Origin: Burkholderiales bacterium | Lineage (GTDB): Bacteria; Pseudomonadota; Gammaproteobacteria; Burkholderiales; Burkholderiaceae_C | Assembly (NCBI GenBank): GCA_003963115.1 | Contig: RXJQ01000010.1 | Coordinates: forward strand, 62,001 to 126,000 | DNA length: 64,000 bases | Reading direction: 5' to 3' | Part shown: one piece after another, positions 44,234 through 54,433 of the stretch | Layout of the letters: every line of letters begins with the position of its first letter | How positions within the stretch are numbered: the first letter of the stretch is position 1 | The notes under the pieces: model-generated | Told to the model about the DNA's origin: nothing | Databases searched by the model: none | Seen by the model: the letters and a program-made list of their open reading frames with translations, nothing else | Position numbers and translations under genes: made by a program

Positions 44234-45346
44234 TCAGGTCAGCGAGGTGTCCACCACCCGGCGTTCCTCGCTGAGGTACTCCTTGGACTGCATCTCGTTG
44301 AGACGCGACACCGTGCGTGGGAACTCGTGCGACATCGGCCCTTCGGTGTAGAGCGCCTCGGGCGCCACCTCGGCCGAGATCACCAGCTTGCACTTGCGGT
44401 CGTAGAGCACGTCGACCAGCCAGGTGAAGCGCCGGGCCTCGGAGGCCATGCGCACGGGCATGTGCGGCACGTCCGACAGCATCACCGTGTGGAAGCGCGA
44501 GGCCAGCTCCAGGTAATCGTTCTGTGAGCGCGGCCCGCCACACAGTGTCTGGAAGTCGAACCACACCACACCGCCTGCGCGGCGCTTGGCCTTGAGCACG
44601 CGGTACTCGATGTGCAGCTCGGGGTCTTCGTCAGCGGTTTCGGCCAGCTTGCTGAAGATGTCGCCCATCTCCTTGGCCGTGTCGTCGTTGAGCGGCGTCA
44701 GGTAGAGATTGGTCAGCTCCAGCGTGCGGCGGCGGTAGTCGGTGCCGCTGTCCACATTGACCACCTCCAGTTGGCTCTTGAGCAGCTCGATGGCCGGCAG
44801 GATGCGGTCGCGGTGCAAGCCGTTGGGATAGAGCGCATCAGGGTGGAAGTTGGACGTGGTGATGATGCTCATGCGGTTGCGGAACATCGCATCCAGCAGC
44901 CTGTAGAGGATCATCGCGTCCGTCACGTCGGCGACATGGAACTCGTCGAAACAGATCAGCCGGTGCTTGCGCGACATGCGCTGGGCCAGCACCTCCAGCG
45001 GATCCTGCACGCCTTTGAGCTCATGCAGCTGGCGATGCACCTCACGCATGAACTCGTGAAAGTGCAGGCGCGTCTTGCGCTGCAAGGGAACAGCCTGGAA
45101 GAAGCAGTCCATGATGAAGCTCTTGCCCCGCCCCACCCCGCCGTACATGTAGACGCCCTTGGGCAGATCGGGGTAGCGCAGCATCTTGGTCAAGGCATTG
45201 GAGCGTTGACGCTTGTAGCCCGTCCACTCATCCTGGCAGCGCTGCAGGGCCGCGATGCCCTTGAGCTGTGCGGCATCAGCCTTGTAGCCCCGCTCGGCCA
45301 GGCTCTTTTGGTACAGGTCGGTGACGGAGATCGCGGACGCAGGCAT
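44234..45346 (-). CDS. zapE: cell division ATPase ZapE (AFG1-like)
   Basis: 370 aa. Walker A is GGVGRGKS and Walker B is LICFDEFHVAD, with the arginine region ITTSNFHPDALYPNGL. This is the AFG1/ZapE P-loop family; in E. coli it associates with FtsZ at the constricting septum. It lies downstream of the 2-oxoglutarate dehydrogenase operon on the same strand but behind its terminator (45371-45393), as is common in betaproteobacteria. Confidence 0.93.
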   Translation of the reverse strand: MPASAISVTDLYQKSLAERGYKADAAQLKGIAALQRCQDEWTGYKRQRSNALTKMLRYPDLPKGVYMYGGVGRGKSFIMDCFFQAVPLQRKTRLHFHEFMREVHRQLHELKGVQDPLEVLAQRMSRKHRLICFDEFHVADVTDAMILYRLLDAMFRNRMSIITTSNFHPDALYPNGLHRDRILPAIELLKSQLEVVNVDSGTDYRRRTLELTNLYLTPLNDDTAKEMGDIFSKLAETADEDPELHIEYRVLKAKRRAGGVVWFDFQTLCGGPRSQNDYLELASRFHTVMLSDVPHMPVRMASEARRFTWLVDVLYDRKCKLVISAEVAPEALYTEGPMSHEFPRTVSRLNEMQSKEYLSEERRVVDTSLT

Positions 45347-45360
45347 ACGACAATGTGAAA

Positions 45361-45393
45361 AGCCAAGAAAAAGGGGCAGCCCGGCCGCCCCTT
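45361..45393 (-). terminator. intrinsic terminator of the sucA-odhB-pspC-lpd operon
   Basis: Read on the minus strand, AAGGGGC (45393-45387) pairs with GCCCCTT (45377-45371) around a 9-nt loop and is followed by TTTCTT. It lies 23 nt after the lpd stop, between lpd and zapE. Confidence 0.85.
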
Positions 45394-45416
45394 GTTTTGA
45401 GAAGCTTGCGCCAGAC

Positions 45417-46847
45417 TCAGAAGTTTAAGGTGCGCTTGTCCACCGCCAGAGCGGCTTCCTTGGTCGACTCACTCAAACTGGGGTGGGCATGGCAAATGCG
45501 GGCGATGTCTTCCGCGCTGGCCTTGAAGGCCATGGCCACGCAGGCTTCGGCGATCAGCTCGCTGGCGAACGGCCCAATGATGTGGACACCCAGGATTTCG
45601 TCGGTCGTGGCATCGGCCAGGAACTTGACGAAGCCGGTCGTGTCACCCAAGGCACGGGCGCGACCATTGGCAATGAAGGGGAAGGAACCAGCCTTGTAGG
45701 GCCGTCCTTCCGCTTTCAACGCCTGTTCGGTTTTGCCGACCCAGGCGATCTCCGGGCTGGTGTAGATCACCCAGGGAATCAGGTTGAAATCGACGTGCCC
45801 ATGCTGGCCGGCAATGCGCTCGGCCACGGCCACGCCTTCTTCTTCGGCCTTGTGCGCCAGCATGGGGCCACGCACCACGTCACCGATGGCCCACACATTG
45901 GGCAGGTTGGTCTTGCAGTCGTCGTCCACCAGGATGGCGCCGCGCTCGTCGAGCTTGAGGCCGACAGCCTCTGTGTTCAGGCCAATGGTGTTGGGCACGC
46001 GGCCGATGGACACAATGAGCTTGTCCACATCGAGCTTTTGCTCTTCGCCCTTGGCATTGGCGTAGCTCACGCTCACGCCCTTCTTGCCGGTCTTGACCTC
46101 GCCGATCTTCACACCCAGCTCGATCTTCAGACCTTGCTTGACAAAGAGCTTGTGGGCCTCCTTGGCCACCTGCTCGTCCACCGCGCCCAGAAAGGTTGGC
46201 AAGGCTTCGAGCACGGTCACCTCGGCACCCAGGCGGCGCCACACCGAGCCCATCTCCAGCCCGATCACGCCGGAGCCGATCACACCGAGCTTGGCGGGCA
46301 CATCGCCGATGGCCAGTGCGCCATCATTGGAAAGAATCAGCTTTTCATCGAAGGCTGCGCCAGGTAGTTGGCGTGCGTTCGAGCCTGTGGCCACGATGAT
46401 GTGCTTGCCCACCAGGGTCTCGGGCTTGTCGCCGGCCACGGCGATCTCATAGCCGCCATCGGTCGTCTTCACGAAAGCGCCACGGCCATGGAAGAAGCTC
46501 ACCTTGTTCTTCTTGAACAGGTAGAGGATGCCGTCGTTGTTCTGTTTGACGACCGTGTCCTTGCGGCCGATCATCTTGGCCACGTCCATCTTCAGGCCTT
46601 CGACGGTGATGCCGTGGTCCGCGAAGTGATGCGCAGCCTGCTCATAGTGCTCGGACGATTGCAGCAGCGCCTTGGACGGGATGCAGCCCACGTTGGTGCA
46701 GGTGCCGCCAGGTGCGGGGCCACCCTTGGCGTTCTTCCATTCGTCGATACAGGCCGCCTTGAAGCCCAGTTGCGCCGCGCGAATGGCAGCGATGTAGCCG
46801 CCAGGGCCGCCGCCGATGACGATGACGTCGAATTGATTGGTGGACAT
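45417..46847 (-). CDS. lpdA: dihydrolipoyl dehydrogenase (E3) of the 2-oxoglutarate dehydrogenase complex
   Basis: 476 aa, a standard stand-alone E3 without a lipoyl arm. FAD motif [17 protein letters not shown], redox pair in [19 protein letters not shown] motif [12 protein letters not shown] and the catalytic HAHPSLSE at the C-terminus are all present. It reoxidises the lipoyl groups of OdhB. It is the last gene of the operon. It differs from the longer PDH E3 at 5919, so the two complexes have separate E3s. Confidence 0.96.
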   Translation of the reverse strand: MSTNQFDVIVIGGGPGGYIAAIRAAQLGFKAACIDEWKNAKGGPAPGGTCTNVGCIPSKALLQSSEHYEQAAHHFADHGITVEGLKMDVAKMIGRKDTVVKQNNDGILYLFKKNKVSFFHGRGAFVKTTDGGYEIAVAGDKPETLVGKHIIVATGSNARQLPGAAFDEKLILSNDGALAIGDVPAKLGVIGSGVIGLEMGSVWRRLGAEVTVLEALPTFLGAVDEQVAKEAHKLFVKQGLKIELGVKIGEVKTGKKGVSVSYANAKGEEQKLDVDKLIVSIGRVPNTIGLNTEAVGLKLDERGAILVDDDCKTNLPNVWAIGDVVRGPMLAHKAEEEGVAVAERIAGQHGHVDFNLIPWVIYTSPEIAWVGKTEQALKAEGRPYKAGSFPFIANGRARALGDTTGFVKFLADATTDEILGVHIIGPFASELIAEACVAMAFKASAEDIARICHAHPSLSESTKEAALAVDKRTLNF

Positions 46848-46893
46848 GGGTGTCGATCCGCTTGTTGTGCCGTGTTGGTGTGCCCGGTATCAG

Positions 46894-47229
46894 TCAGTCG
46901 TCGGGTACGAAGATCCACAGCAGGATGTAGAGCAATAAGCCTGTGCCCCAGAGCATGAACATGGCCGCGAAGATCAGCCGCCAGACCCAGGACTCCATCC
47001 TGGTCAGCCTCGCGATCCCACCACATACGCCACCCAGCCAGCGGTCGTCTCGTGAACGACGCAGCTGGCTGACCTGGAGGCTGTCGGAGTCGCCGGCCGG
47101 TAAGCCGTCGCCCGACGGGGGCATGGGGTTGTGGATCAGACGCGATTTGATCTGCTGGAACTCGTCATCGCTGAGCACGCCACGTTCGTGCAGCGCGGCG
47201 ATGCGTTCGAGTTCGTCAGCAAGAGACAT
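46894..47229 (-). CDS. SHOCT-PspC domain small membrane protein
   Basis: 111 aa from the ATG at 47229. An N-terminal SHOCT helix pair (about 2-33, LADELERIAALHERGVLSDDEF) is joined by a polar linker to a PspC domain (about 58-111) with RWLGGVCGGIARL and a transmembrane segment ending in LLLYILLWIFVP. PspC-type proteins sit in the inner membrane and sense envelope stress. It lies 92 nt downstream of odhB and 46 nt upstream of lpd on the same strand, so it is probably co-transcribed with them. That placement has no obvious metabolic reason. Confidence 0.85.
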   Translation of the reverse strand: MSLADELERIAALHERGVLSDDEFQQIKSRLIHNPMPPSGDGLPAGDSDSLQVSQLRRSRDDRWLGGVCGGIARLTRMESWVWRLIFAAMFMLWGTGLLLYILLWIFVPDD

Positions 47230-47321
47230 GGTGCTTGGATTCCTGTCGAGCCGGCATGGGGCTTTGCAAGTCCGGAGCGGGCCCTTGTGAGGCCCGCCCG
47301 GCCGCAAAAATCAGTGTTGAA

Positions 47322-48608
47322 TCAGATGTCGAACAGCAGGCGTGCCGGGTCTTCCAGCGCTTCCTTCATCGCGACCAGGCCCAGCACGGCTTCGCGGCCG
47401 TCGATGATGCGGTGGTCGTAGGACATGGCCAGGTAGTTGATCGGACGGATCACGATTTGCCCGTTCTCGACCACGGCACGATCCTTGGTGGCGTGCACGC
47501 CCAGGATGGCCGACTGCGGCGGGTTGATGATGGGCGTGGAAAGCATCGAGCCAAAGACCCCGCCGTTGGAAATCGAGAAGGTACCACCGGTCAGGTCGTC
47601 CAGACCCAGCTTGCCGTCACGGGCCTTGACACCGAAGTCGGCAATCTTCTTTTCGATCTCGGCGAAAGTCATCTGGTCGACGTTGCGCAGCACCGGCACC
47701 ACCAGGCCACGGGGCGAACCCACGGCCACGCCGATGTCGAAGTAGCCGTGGTAGACGATGTCGTTGCCGTCCACCGAGGCGTTCAGCACGGGGTACTTCT
47801 TGAGCGCATGCACGGCCGCCTTGACGAAGAAGCTCATGAAGCCCAGCTTGACGCCGTGCTCCTTCTCGAACTTCTCCTGGAACTTCTTGCGCATCTCCAT
47901 CACCGGCGCCATGTTCACCTCGTTGAACGTGGTCAGGATGGCATTGGTGGCCTGCGATTGCAGTAGCCGTTCGGCCACGCGGGCGCGCAGGCGGCTCATC
48001 GGCACGCGCTGCTCGGGGCGATCGTTCAGGTTCAAGCCGGTGCTGGGCGCCTGCACGACGGGCAAGGCCGAGGTGGGCACGCCCGTCGGGATGGCGGGCG
48101 CGGCCGGCGCGGCTGCGGCAGGCTTGGTTGCAGAGGCAGCACCAGTGGCCACGGCGGCCAGCACATCGCCCTTGGTGACGCGGCCATCCTTGCCTGTGCC
48201 GGCCACCTGGGCGGTGCTCAGGTTGTTGTCGGCCAACAGCTTGGCTGCGGCGGGCATGGCCACATCGGCCTTGCTGCCACCGCTTGCAGCGGCCGCTGCC
48301 GGTACGGGGGGCGTCGCGGCAGGTGCCGGCACGGCCTTGACTTCCAGCGGGCTCACAGCCGTGGCGCCTTCGGTGTCGATGCGCGCGATGACCTCGTCGC
48401 TCACCACCGTGTCACCGTCATTCCTGACGAGCTGGGCCAGCACGCCGGCAGCGGGTGCCGGCACTTCGAGCACGACCTTGTCGGTTTCGATCTCGATGAG
48501 GATTTCGTCGGCCGCGACGGCTTCGCCGGGCTTTTTCTTCCACTGCAGCAGGGTGGCTTCCGCCACCGACTCGGACAACTGGGGAACCTTGACGTCAATG
48601 ATTGCCAT
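47322..48608 (-). CDS. odhB: 2-oxoglutarate dehydrogenase E2, dihydrolipoyllysine succinyltransferase
   Basis: 428 aa. Lipoyl domain (1-76, lipoyl lysine in [12 protein letters not shown]), Ala/Pro hinge, subunit-binding domain (about 118-152, [10 protein letters not shown]) and catalytic core ending in [24 protein letters not shown] near the start is typical of succinyl rather than acetyl transferases. It transfers succinyl groups to CoA. It is the second gene of the operon, 107 nt after sucA. Confidence 0.96.
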   Translation of the reverse strand: MAIIDVKVPQLSESVAEATLLQWKKKPGEAVAADEILIEIETDKVVLEVPAPAAGVLAQLVRNDGDTVVSDEVIARIDTEGATAVSPLEVKAVPAPAATPPVPAAAAASGGSKADVAMPAAAKLLADNNLSTAQVAGTGKDGRVTKGDVLAAVATGAASATKPAAAAPAAPAIPTGVPTSALPVVQAPSTGLNLNDRPEQRVPMSRLRARVAERLLQSQATNAILTTFNEVNMAPVMEMRKKFQEKFEKEHGVKLGFMSFFVKAAVHALKKYPVLNASVDGNDIVYHGYFDIGVAVGSPRGLVVPVLRNVDQMTFAEIEKKIADFGVKARDGKLGLDDLTGGTFSISNGGVFGSMLSTPIINPPQSAILGVHATKDRAVVENGQIVIRPINYLAMSYDHRIIDGREAVLGLVAMKEALEDPARLLFDI

Positions 48609-48715
48609 GATGTGTATCTCCGGGCACCACGCTCGCCGCTCACCGGCCAGGTTGACGAGCGCAAAGCGCGGGTCGAACCTGGACAGTCAGGGCGTCACAC
48701 AGTGGCGCCTCAACG

Positions 48716-51574
48716 TTATTTGGTGAGAACGAAGCCTTTGAGCTTGGCGAAAGCCTGGTCCAGCAAAGCCTTTTGCTGTTCCTGGTGCAGGTGGGCGTAA
48801 CCCACGGCCGGAGAAGCAGACGCGGGACGGCCCGCATAACCCAGCTTCTGACCATCCACCATGTTCTCGTGCACGTAATGCTGCACGAAGAACCAGGCGC
48901 CCTGGTTTTGCGGCTCGTCCTGGCACCACACCAGATCCGTGAGGCCAGGGTACTTCTTCACCTCGGCAGCGAAGGCCTTGTGCGGGAAGGGGTACAACTG
49001 CTCGACACGGACGACGACGGTATCGAAAGCCTTCTTCTCGGCGCGCTTCTTCACCAGGTCGTAGTAGACCTTGCCCGAGCAGCAGATCATGCGCTTGACC
49101 TTGCTGTTGTCGATGCTCTCGTCCACCTCGCCGATCACAGTACGGAACTCGCCGCGCGTGAACTCGGTCAAGGGTGAGGTCGCATCCTTGTTACGCAACA
49201 GCGACTTGGGCGTCATGATGACCAGCGGCTTGCGGAACATGCGCACCATCTGGCGACGCAACACGTGGAAGATCTGCGAAGCCGAGGTCGGCTGCACGAT
49301 CTGCATGTTGTTGTCCGCAGCCAGCTGCATGAAGCGCTCCAGGCGGGCCGAGCTGTGCTCTGGGCCTTGGCCTTCATAACCGTGCGGCAGCATCAGCGTC
49401 AGGCCATTGGCACGGCCCCACTTTACTTCACCGGCGGCGATGAACTGGTCGATCACCACCTGGGCGCCGTTGGCGAAGTCGCCGAACTGCGCTTCCCAGA
49501 TGACCAGGCTGTTGGGGTCGGAGCCGGCGTAGCCATACTCGAAACCCAGCACGGCCTCTTCCGACAGGATGGAGTCGATGACCACATACGGGGCCTGGTT
49601 CTCGGCGACGTGCTGCAGCGGCACATAGGTACCGGTGTCCCACTTCTCGCGGCTCTGATCGTGCAGCACGGCGTGGCGGTGGGTGAAGGTGCCACGGCCG
49701 CAGTCTTCGCCAGACAGACGCACAGGGTAGCCCGAAGCGACCAGCGAGGCAAACGCCATGTGCTCGCCCATGCCCCAGTCGACGTTGATCTCGCCACGGC
49801 CCATGGCGGCGCGGTCATCGATCACCTTCTGCACCAGCGGGTGCGGCTTGAAGTTGGCGGGGATGGTGGTGATGCGCTCGGCCAGGCGGCGAAACTCAGC
49901 CAGGGGCAGCGCGGTGTCGGCTGAATCCGTCCACTTCTTGCCCAGATAGGGCGTCCAGTCGACGGCGTATTTGCTCTTGTAGTTGGTCAGCACCGGGTCG
50001 ACCGTGTGCTTGCCCGCTTCCATGGCGGCACGGTATTCCTTGACCATGTCGTCCGGCACATTGGCTGCGAGCGTGCCGCCGGCAGTCAGGCGGTCCGCGT
50101 ACACCTTGCGGGTACCCGGGTGCTGGCCGATCTTCTTGTACATCAGCGGCTGGGTCATGGCAGGCGTGTCCTGCTCGTTGTGGCCCAGCTTGCGGAAGCA
50201 GATGATGTCGACCACCACGTCCTTGTTGAACTGCTGGCGATAGTCCAGCGCCAGTTGCGAGCACAGCACCACGGCTTCGGGATCGTCGCCGTTCACGTGC
50301 AGCACCGGCGCTTCGATCATCTTGACCACGTCCGAGCAGTACAGCGTCGAGCGGCTGTCGCGCGGGTCGGAGGTGGTAAAGCCAATCTGGTTGTTGATGA
50401 CGATGTGCACCGTGCCGCCCGTGTAGTAACCACGGGTCTGGGCCAGCGCCAATGTTTCCATCACGACGCCCTGACCGGCAAAGGCCGCGTCACCGTGCAC
50501 CTGCACGGGCAGCACCTGCAAGCCCTTGTGGTCGCCACGGCGGTCCATGCGGGCCTTGACCGAACCTTCGATCACCGGGTTGACGATTTCCAGGTGAGAA
50601 GGGTTGAAGGACAGCGACAGGTGGATGGGGCCGCCAGGCGTGGTCACGTCACTGGAGAAGCCCTGGTGGTACTTCACGTCGCCGGAAGGCAGGCTCTCGG
50701 GGGCGGTATGCTCGAACTCCGAGAACAACTCGGCGGGCTGCTTGCCCAGGGTGTTGACCAGCACGTTCAGACGGCCGCGGTGAGCCATGCCGATCACGAC
50801 TTCTTGCACGCCCTTCTCGCCGGCACGCTGGATCAACTCGTCCATGGCGGCGATGAAGCTCTCGCCACCTTCGAGCGAGAAGCGCTTTTGGCCGACGTAC
50901 TTGGTGTGCAGGAAGCGCTCCAGGCCTTCGGCTGCGGTGAGGCGATCCAGGATGTGCTTTTTTTCTTCGACCGAGAAGGTGGGCTTGGAGCGGATGCTTT
51001 CCAGACGCTCCTGCCACCAGCGCTTTTCGGTCGGGTCGGTGATGTGCATGTACTCGGCGCCGATGCTGCCGCAGTACGTTTCACGCAGGGCCTGCACGAT
51101 CTCGCGCAGGGTCATGTGCTCGGCCTTGGTGAAATAGGTGTTCGTGGCGCTGAACGTGATGTCCAGGTCGGACTCGGTCAGGTCGTAGAACGCGGGCTCG
51201 AGCTCAGGGATCTTGGGACGTTCCTGGCGCTTGAGGGGATCGAGGTCCGCCCAGCGGGAACCGAGGAAGCGATAGGCAGCAATGAGCGACTGAACGTGAA
51301 CCTGCTTGCGCGCCACGGCCAGATCAGCCGAGCTGGTCTTAACCATGAAGGCATTGGCCTTGGCACGCTGGGCGAACGATTCGACCACGGGCGCGTGCGC
51401 CACATCGCGGTGATCGGTGCCATCGGCGGCGGGAACGTTCTGGAGGGCGTCGAAGTAGGACCGCCAGTTCTCTGGCACGGAACCGGGGTTGTCGAGATAG
51501 GCCTCGTACAACTCTTCAACGTATGGGGCATTGCCCCCGAACAGGTACGAATTCGACCTGAACTGCTGCATCAT
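48716..51574 (-). CDS. sucA: 2-oxoglutarate dehydrogenase E1
   Basis: 952 aa from the ATG at 51574, which has AGGTGA upstream; a second ATG follows directly. The start NSYLFGGNAPYVEELYEAYL is the usual OGDH E1 N-terminus. The thiamine site shows GMAHRGRLNVLVN and, further on, GDAAFAGQGVVMETL, then NNQIGFTTSDPRDSRS. It decarboxylates 2-oxoglutarate in the TCA cycle. It has a long 5' leader (no gene for about 340 bp back to sodB). The frame extends upstream through that leader but without family-like sequence. Confidence 0.96.
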   Translation of the reverse strand: MMQQFRSNSYLFGGNAPYVEELYEAYLDNPGSVPENWRSYFDALQNVPAADGTDHRDVAHAPVVESFAQRAKANAFMVKTSSADLAVARKQVHVQSLIAAYRFLGSRWADLDPLKRQERPKIPELEPAFYDLTESDLDITFSATNTYFTKAEHMTLREIVQALRETYCGSIGAEYMHITDPTEKRWWQERLESIRSKPTFSVEEKKHILDRLTAAEGLERFLHTKYVGQKRFSLEGGESFIAAMDELIQRAGEKGVQEVVIGMAHRGRLNVLVNTLGKQPAELFSEFEHTAPESLPSGDVKYHQGFSSDVTTPGGPIHLSLSFNPSHLEIVNPVIEGSVKARMDRRGDHKGLQVLPVQVHGDAAFAGQGVVMETLALAQTRGYYTGGTVHIVINNQIGFTTSDPRDSRSTLYCSDVVKMIEAPVLHVNGDDPEAVVLCSQLALDYRQQFNKDVVVDIICFRKLGHNEQDTPAMTQPLMYKKIGQHPGTRKVYADRLTAGGTLAANVPDDMVKEYRAAMEAGKHTVDPVLTNYKSKYAVDWTPYLGKKWTDSADTALPLAEFRRLAERITTIPANFKPHPLVQKVIDDRAAMGRGEINVDWGMGEHMAFASLVASGYPVRLSGEDCGRGTFTHRHAVLHDQSREKWDTGTYVPLQHVAENQAPYVVIDSILSEEAVLGFEYGYAGSDPNSLVIWEAQFGDFANGAQVVIDQFIAAGEVKWGRANGLTLMLPHGYEGQGPEHSSARLERFMQLAADNNMQIVQPTSASQIFHVLRRQMVRMFRKPLVIMTPKSLLRNKDATSPLTEFTRGEFRTVIGEVDESIDNSKVKRMICCSGKVYYDLVKKRAEKKAFDTVVVRVEQLYPFPHKAFAAEVKKYPGLTDLVWCQDEPQNQGAWFFVQHYVHENMVDGQKLGYAGRPASASPAVGYAHLHQEQQKALLDQAFAKLKGFVLTK

Positions 51575-51834
51575 TTCGCTCACCTCGCTCCCGGGTCTGC
51601 CGGGACATTGGCTGGTTGAAAAACCTTCCGCGACACGGCTTGACCGGTTGGCGGATTGCGACCCGCCTTGCTGACTGCTGAGAATCTCAAATCCAGCAAG
51701 GGCGACGGGAAGGGCCTGATAAGAACCGGATGCAACTGTACCACCGAACCAGTGATACGCCATGGTCTGTCACGGAAATCACAGAAAGACCACGGACATT
51801 GGGCTGGCGCTTGATGAGGTCCGATCAAAGAAAA
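51575..51834 (-). other. sucA upstream leader region
   Basis: This is the part of the 342-bp sodB-sucA gap that does not hold the sodB terminator. Its moderate GC content and lack of ORFs with domains mark it as the control region of the sucA operon. No clear -35/-10 pair or palindrome longer than 5 bp was found; the promoter position is undetermined. Confidence 0.5.
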
Positions 51835-51855
51835 AGCCAGGCACAGGGCCTGGCT
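51826..51855 (-). terminator. intrinsic terminator of sodB
   Basis: On the minus strand AGCCAGGC (51855-51848) pairs with GCCTGGCT (51842-51835) over a 5-nt loop, followed by a TTTTCTTTG tail. It ends xseA-sodB transcription before the sucA promoter. Confidence 0.88.
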
Positions 51856-51916
51856 CGGATGCTGGCGTTGCCTGCGCGACACACACAGGCGAGCGCCGGT
51901 CGATGCGGGTGGGCGA

Positions 51917-52498
51917 TCAGCCGAAGTTCTTGGCGGCGAAGTCCCAGTTGACCAGGTTGTTCAGGAAGGTTTCCACGAACTTGGGACGGGCGTTGCGGTA
52001 GTCGATGTAGTAGGCGTGTTCCCACACGTCGATGGTCAGCAGCGCGGTGTCGCCGGTGGTCAGCGGGGTGCCGGCCGCGCCCGTGTTGACGATGTCAACA
52101 GAGCCATCAGCCTTCTTGACCAGCCAGGTCCAGCCCGAACCGAAGTTGCCCACGGCCGACTTGGTGAAGGCTTCTTTGAAGGCGTCGTAGCTGCCGAACT
52201 TGGCGTTGATGGCATCGGCCAGCTTGCCGGTGGGAGCGCCGCCGCCATTGGGCTTGAGGCAGTTCCAGAAGAAGGTGTGGTTCCAGATCTGGGCGGCGTT
52301 GTTGTAGATGCCACCGCTGGACTTCTTCACGATGTCTTCCAGCGACAGGCTCTCGAATTCGGTGCCGGGGATCAGGTTGTTCAGGTTGGTGACATAGGCC
52401 TGATGGTGCTTGCCGTAGTGGTATTCGAAGGTTTCCTTCGACATGTGAGGGGCCAGCGCGTCTTGCGCGAACGGCAGAGGAGGAAGCGTGTGTGCCAT
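51917..52498 (-). CDS. sodB: superoxide dismutase, iron type
   Basis: 193 aa. Metal ligands are visible as H27 in [13 protein letters not shown], His in [12 protein letters not shown], and Asp/His in DVWEHAYY. Gln in AAQIWNH and [12 protein letters not shown] are as in E. coli FeSOD, so iron is more likely than manganese. Cytosolic detoxification of superoxide. xseA lies directly upstream; a TACAAT -10-like box at 52539-52544 suggests its own promoter. Confidence 0.95.
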   Translation of the reverse strand: MAHTLPPLPFAQDALAPHMSKETFEYHYGKHHQAYVTNLNNLIPGTEFESLSLEDIVKKSSGGIYNNAAQIWNHTFFWNCLKPNGGGAPTGKLADAINAKFGSYDAFKEAFTKSAVGNFGSGWTWLVKKADGSVDIVNTGAAGTPLTTGDTALLTIDVWEHAYYIDYRNARPKFVETFLNNLVNWDFAAKNFG

Positions 52499-52611
52499 GG
52501 TGCTTGTTCCTGATGAGTGTGAAGAAATTCGATCGGCGATTGTAGGCACGGCAGGCGCGCTCAAGCAGGGTATGGGGGCTTTATCTGTCCAATCGACTGG
52601 GCCATGCGTGC

Positions 52612-53955
52612 TCAAGCAGCGTCCTCGCCAGGTCGGGGAGCTGGCGCCGGATCCAGTGCCACCTCGCTGACGTTCAGGCGCAACAAGCCGTCCGCCATGA
52701 CGCCCCGGACTGCCATGCCCGCCTTGGTCTGCGCGGCCCGCGTCACCGGCAGGCCCTCGTCGGTGGTGAGCCAGGCAAAGCCACGCTCCAGCACCTTGCG
52801 CGGGTCGAGCGCGGACAGGCGCGCATCCCAGGCCTGCAAGGCGTGCTGCTGTCGGGCCCGCTGCGTGGCCATGGCCCGCGTCATGCGCGCCTGCCATTGA
52901 GGCAGCTGCTGCCGATTGGAGCGGACCGCATCGCGGCAAGCCGCCAGCATGCGGTGCGCGATCAAGCTCAACTGGCGCTCATGCTGACTCAGCACCTGCG
53001 CAGGCCTGGCCATGCGAACCGCAGCCTGATCGAGCCGCTGTGCAAAGCCGTCAAGACGCTGGTGGACGCGGTGCTGCATGTGCCGCTGCACCGCATCGAT
53101 TTGCGCCAGCGCCGTCTCCCGGTCCTGGGCGATGAGCTCGGCTGCAGCCGTTGGCGTTGGCGCGCGCAGGTCAGCGGCGAAGTCGGCCAGGGTGAAGTCG
53201 GTTTCGTGCCCCACACCGCATACGACGGGGATCGGGCAGGCCGCGATGGCGCGCACCACGCGTTCGTCGTTGAAAGACCACAGATCCTCCAGCGAGCCGC
53301 CGCCCCGGCACACGATGACGGCATCAAACGCCTGCCCTTGCCTGTGCACCAGTATCACGTTGCTCAGTGCCTGCACGATCTGCGGCGGCGCCTCGGCGCC
53401 CTGGACCGCACAAGGCGAGATCACCACCTCCACGTGCGGACAACGCCGGCGCAGAGCGGTGACCACGTCGCGCAAGGCGGCCGCTGCGGGCGAGGTCACG
53501 ACCGCCACACGACGGGGAAAGCGAACAATGTCGCGCTTGCGCGCTGCGTCGAACAGCCCTTCGGCCTCCAGGCGCGCCTTCAAGCGCAGGAACTGCTCGT
53601 ACAGCGCACCCGCCCCGGCTCGCGTGAGCCCCTCGACCACCAGTTGCAACTCGCCCCGGGCCTCGTACACGGCCAGGTTGCCGCGTGCCTCGACCAGCAT
53701 GCCTTCGGCGGGCGTGAAATCCACTTGTGACAGGGCGCGCCGGAACATGGCGCAGCGCAGAGAGGCATTGCCGTACTCGTCTTTGAGAGTGAAGTAGCCG
53801 TGGCCGCTGGCCGCACGGGTGAAGCCACTGATCTCGCCCCGCACGGTGCAGGAGGCAAAGCGCGTCGCCAAGGTGTCGCCCACTGCCTGGACCAGCGCCG
53901 CCACGCCCCACACGCGCGACGGGCCGGCGGGCCGCTCTGGCATCCCACTGCTCAT
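52612..53955 (-). CDS. xseA: exodeoxyribonuclease VII large subunit
   Basis: 447 aa, normal for XseA. N-terminal OB-fold with [22 protein letters not shown], catalytic domain with [25 protein letters not shown]-like [16 protein letters not shown] and [17 protein letters not shown], then a long coiled coil (about 265-380). Degrades single-stranded DNA with XseB, whose gene is not in this window. Upstream neighbour of sodB on the same strand. Confidence 0.95.
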   Translation of the reverse strand: MSSGMPERPAGPSRVWGVAALVQAVGDTLATRFASCTVRGEISGFTRAASGHGYFTLKDEYGNASLRCAMFRRALSQVDFTPAEGMLVEARGNLAVYEARGELQLVVEGLTRAGAGALYEQFLRLKARLEAEGLFDAARKRDIVRFPRRVAVVTSPAAAALRDVVTALRRRCPHVEVVISPCAVQGAEAPPQIVQALSNVILVHRQGQAFDAVIVCRGGGSLEDLWSFNDERVVRAIAACPIPVVCGVGHETDFTLADFAADLRAPTPTAAAELIAQDRETALAQIDAVQRHMQHRVHQRLDGFAQRLDQAAVRMARPAQVLSQHERQLSLIAHRMLAACRDAVRSNRQQLPQWQARMTRAMATQRARQQHALQAWDARLSALDPRKVLERGFAWLTTDEGLPVTRAAQTKAGMAVRGVMADGLLRLNVSEVALDPAPAPRPGEDAA

Positions 53956-54433
53956 GCCAACGCCTCCCTGGGCTCATCCCGCATTGGCTGCAAACGCCTG
54001 TCTTGACTTGAGGCGCCAGCACGGGTGCACGAGGGGACAAGTCCACACCCCCAGGCGTACACCTCGCTCGACTCAGAACCCCTGTCACAAGGCCTTAATA
54101 ATGTTCTAAGCATATGATTTAAAAGGGATTTTTATTGCTTAAAAATGAGGCAATCTGACGAAGGCCGTGAATTTCCGCGGGTTTGGGCGCGTCGGTAGCC
54201 ATTTACCCACAAAGTTATCCACAGGTTTGGTGGATGATTTTGCCGCATCGCAACACGCGTGCCTGAAATGGCGGTTTGGCCCTCACTGGGGGAAAGTCCT
54301 GAGCCAGCTTGACAACGGGCCACCGCACGGAAGGCCCGGATTTCAGCCCCATAATCACTGGCTTACCGCACTTGTCAGAGCGCGCCAGACCACCATCTAG
54401 CGCGGACGGTGCTTCGCCCTCGGGAGTCTTCTG
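53956..54433. promoter_or_regulatory. 478-bp divergent gap xseA/exbB with AT-rich patch and paired DnaA-box-like sites
   Basis: No gene is supported here. From about 54090 to 54165 the sequence becomes AT-rich, unlike its surroundings. Just beyond it, TTACCCACA (54203-54211, one mismatch) and TTATCCACA (54215-54223, perfect) are DnaA 9-mers in the same orientation, 12 bp apart. dnaA, dnaN and rpmH are absent, so this is not an obvious oriC. It may be a DnaA-regulated promoter or a secondary DnaA-binding locus. Confidence 0.5.

Noticed and set aside
5919-46847. Two lpd genes as a recent duplication
   Set aside because: They differ in length and in the presence of a lipoyl arm and belong to separate operons, so they are long-separated paralogues with known precedent in betaproteobacteria.
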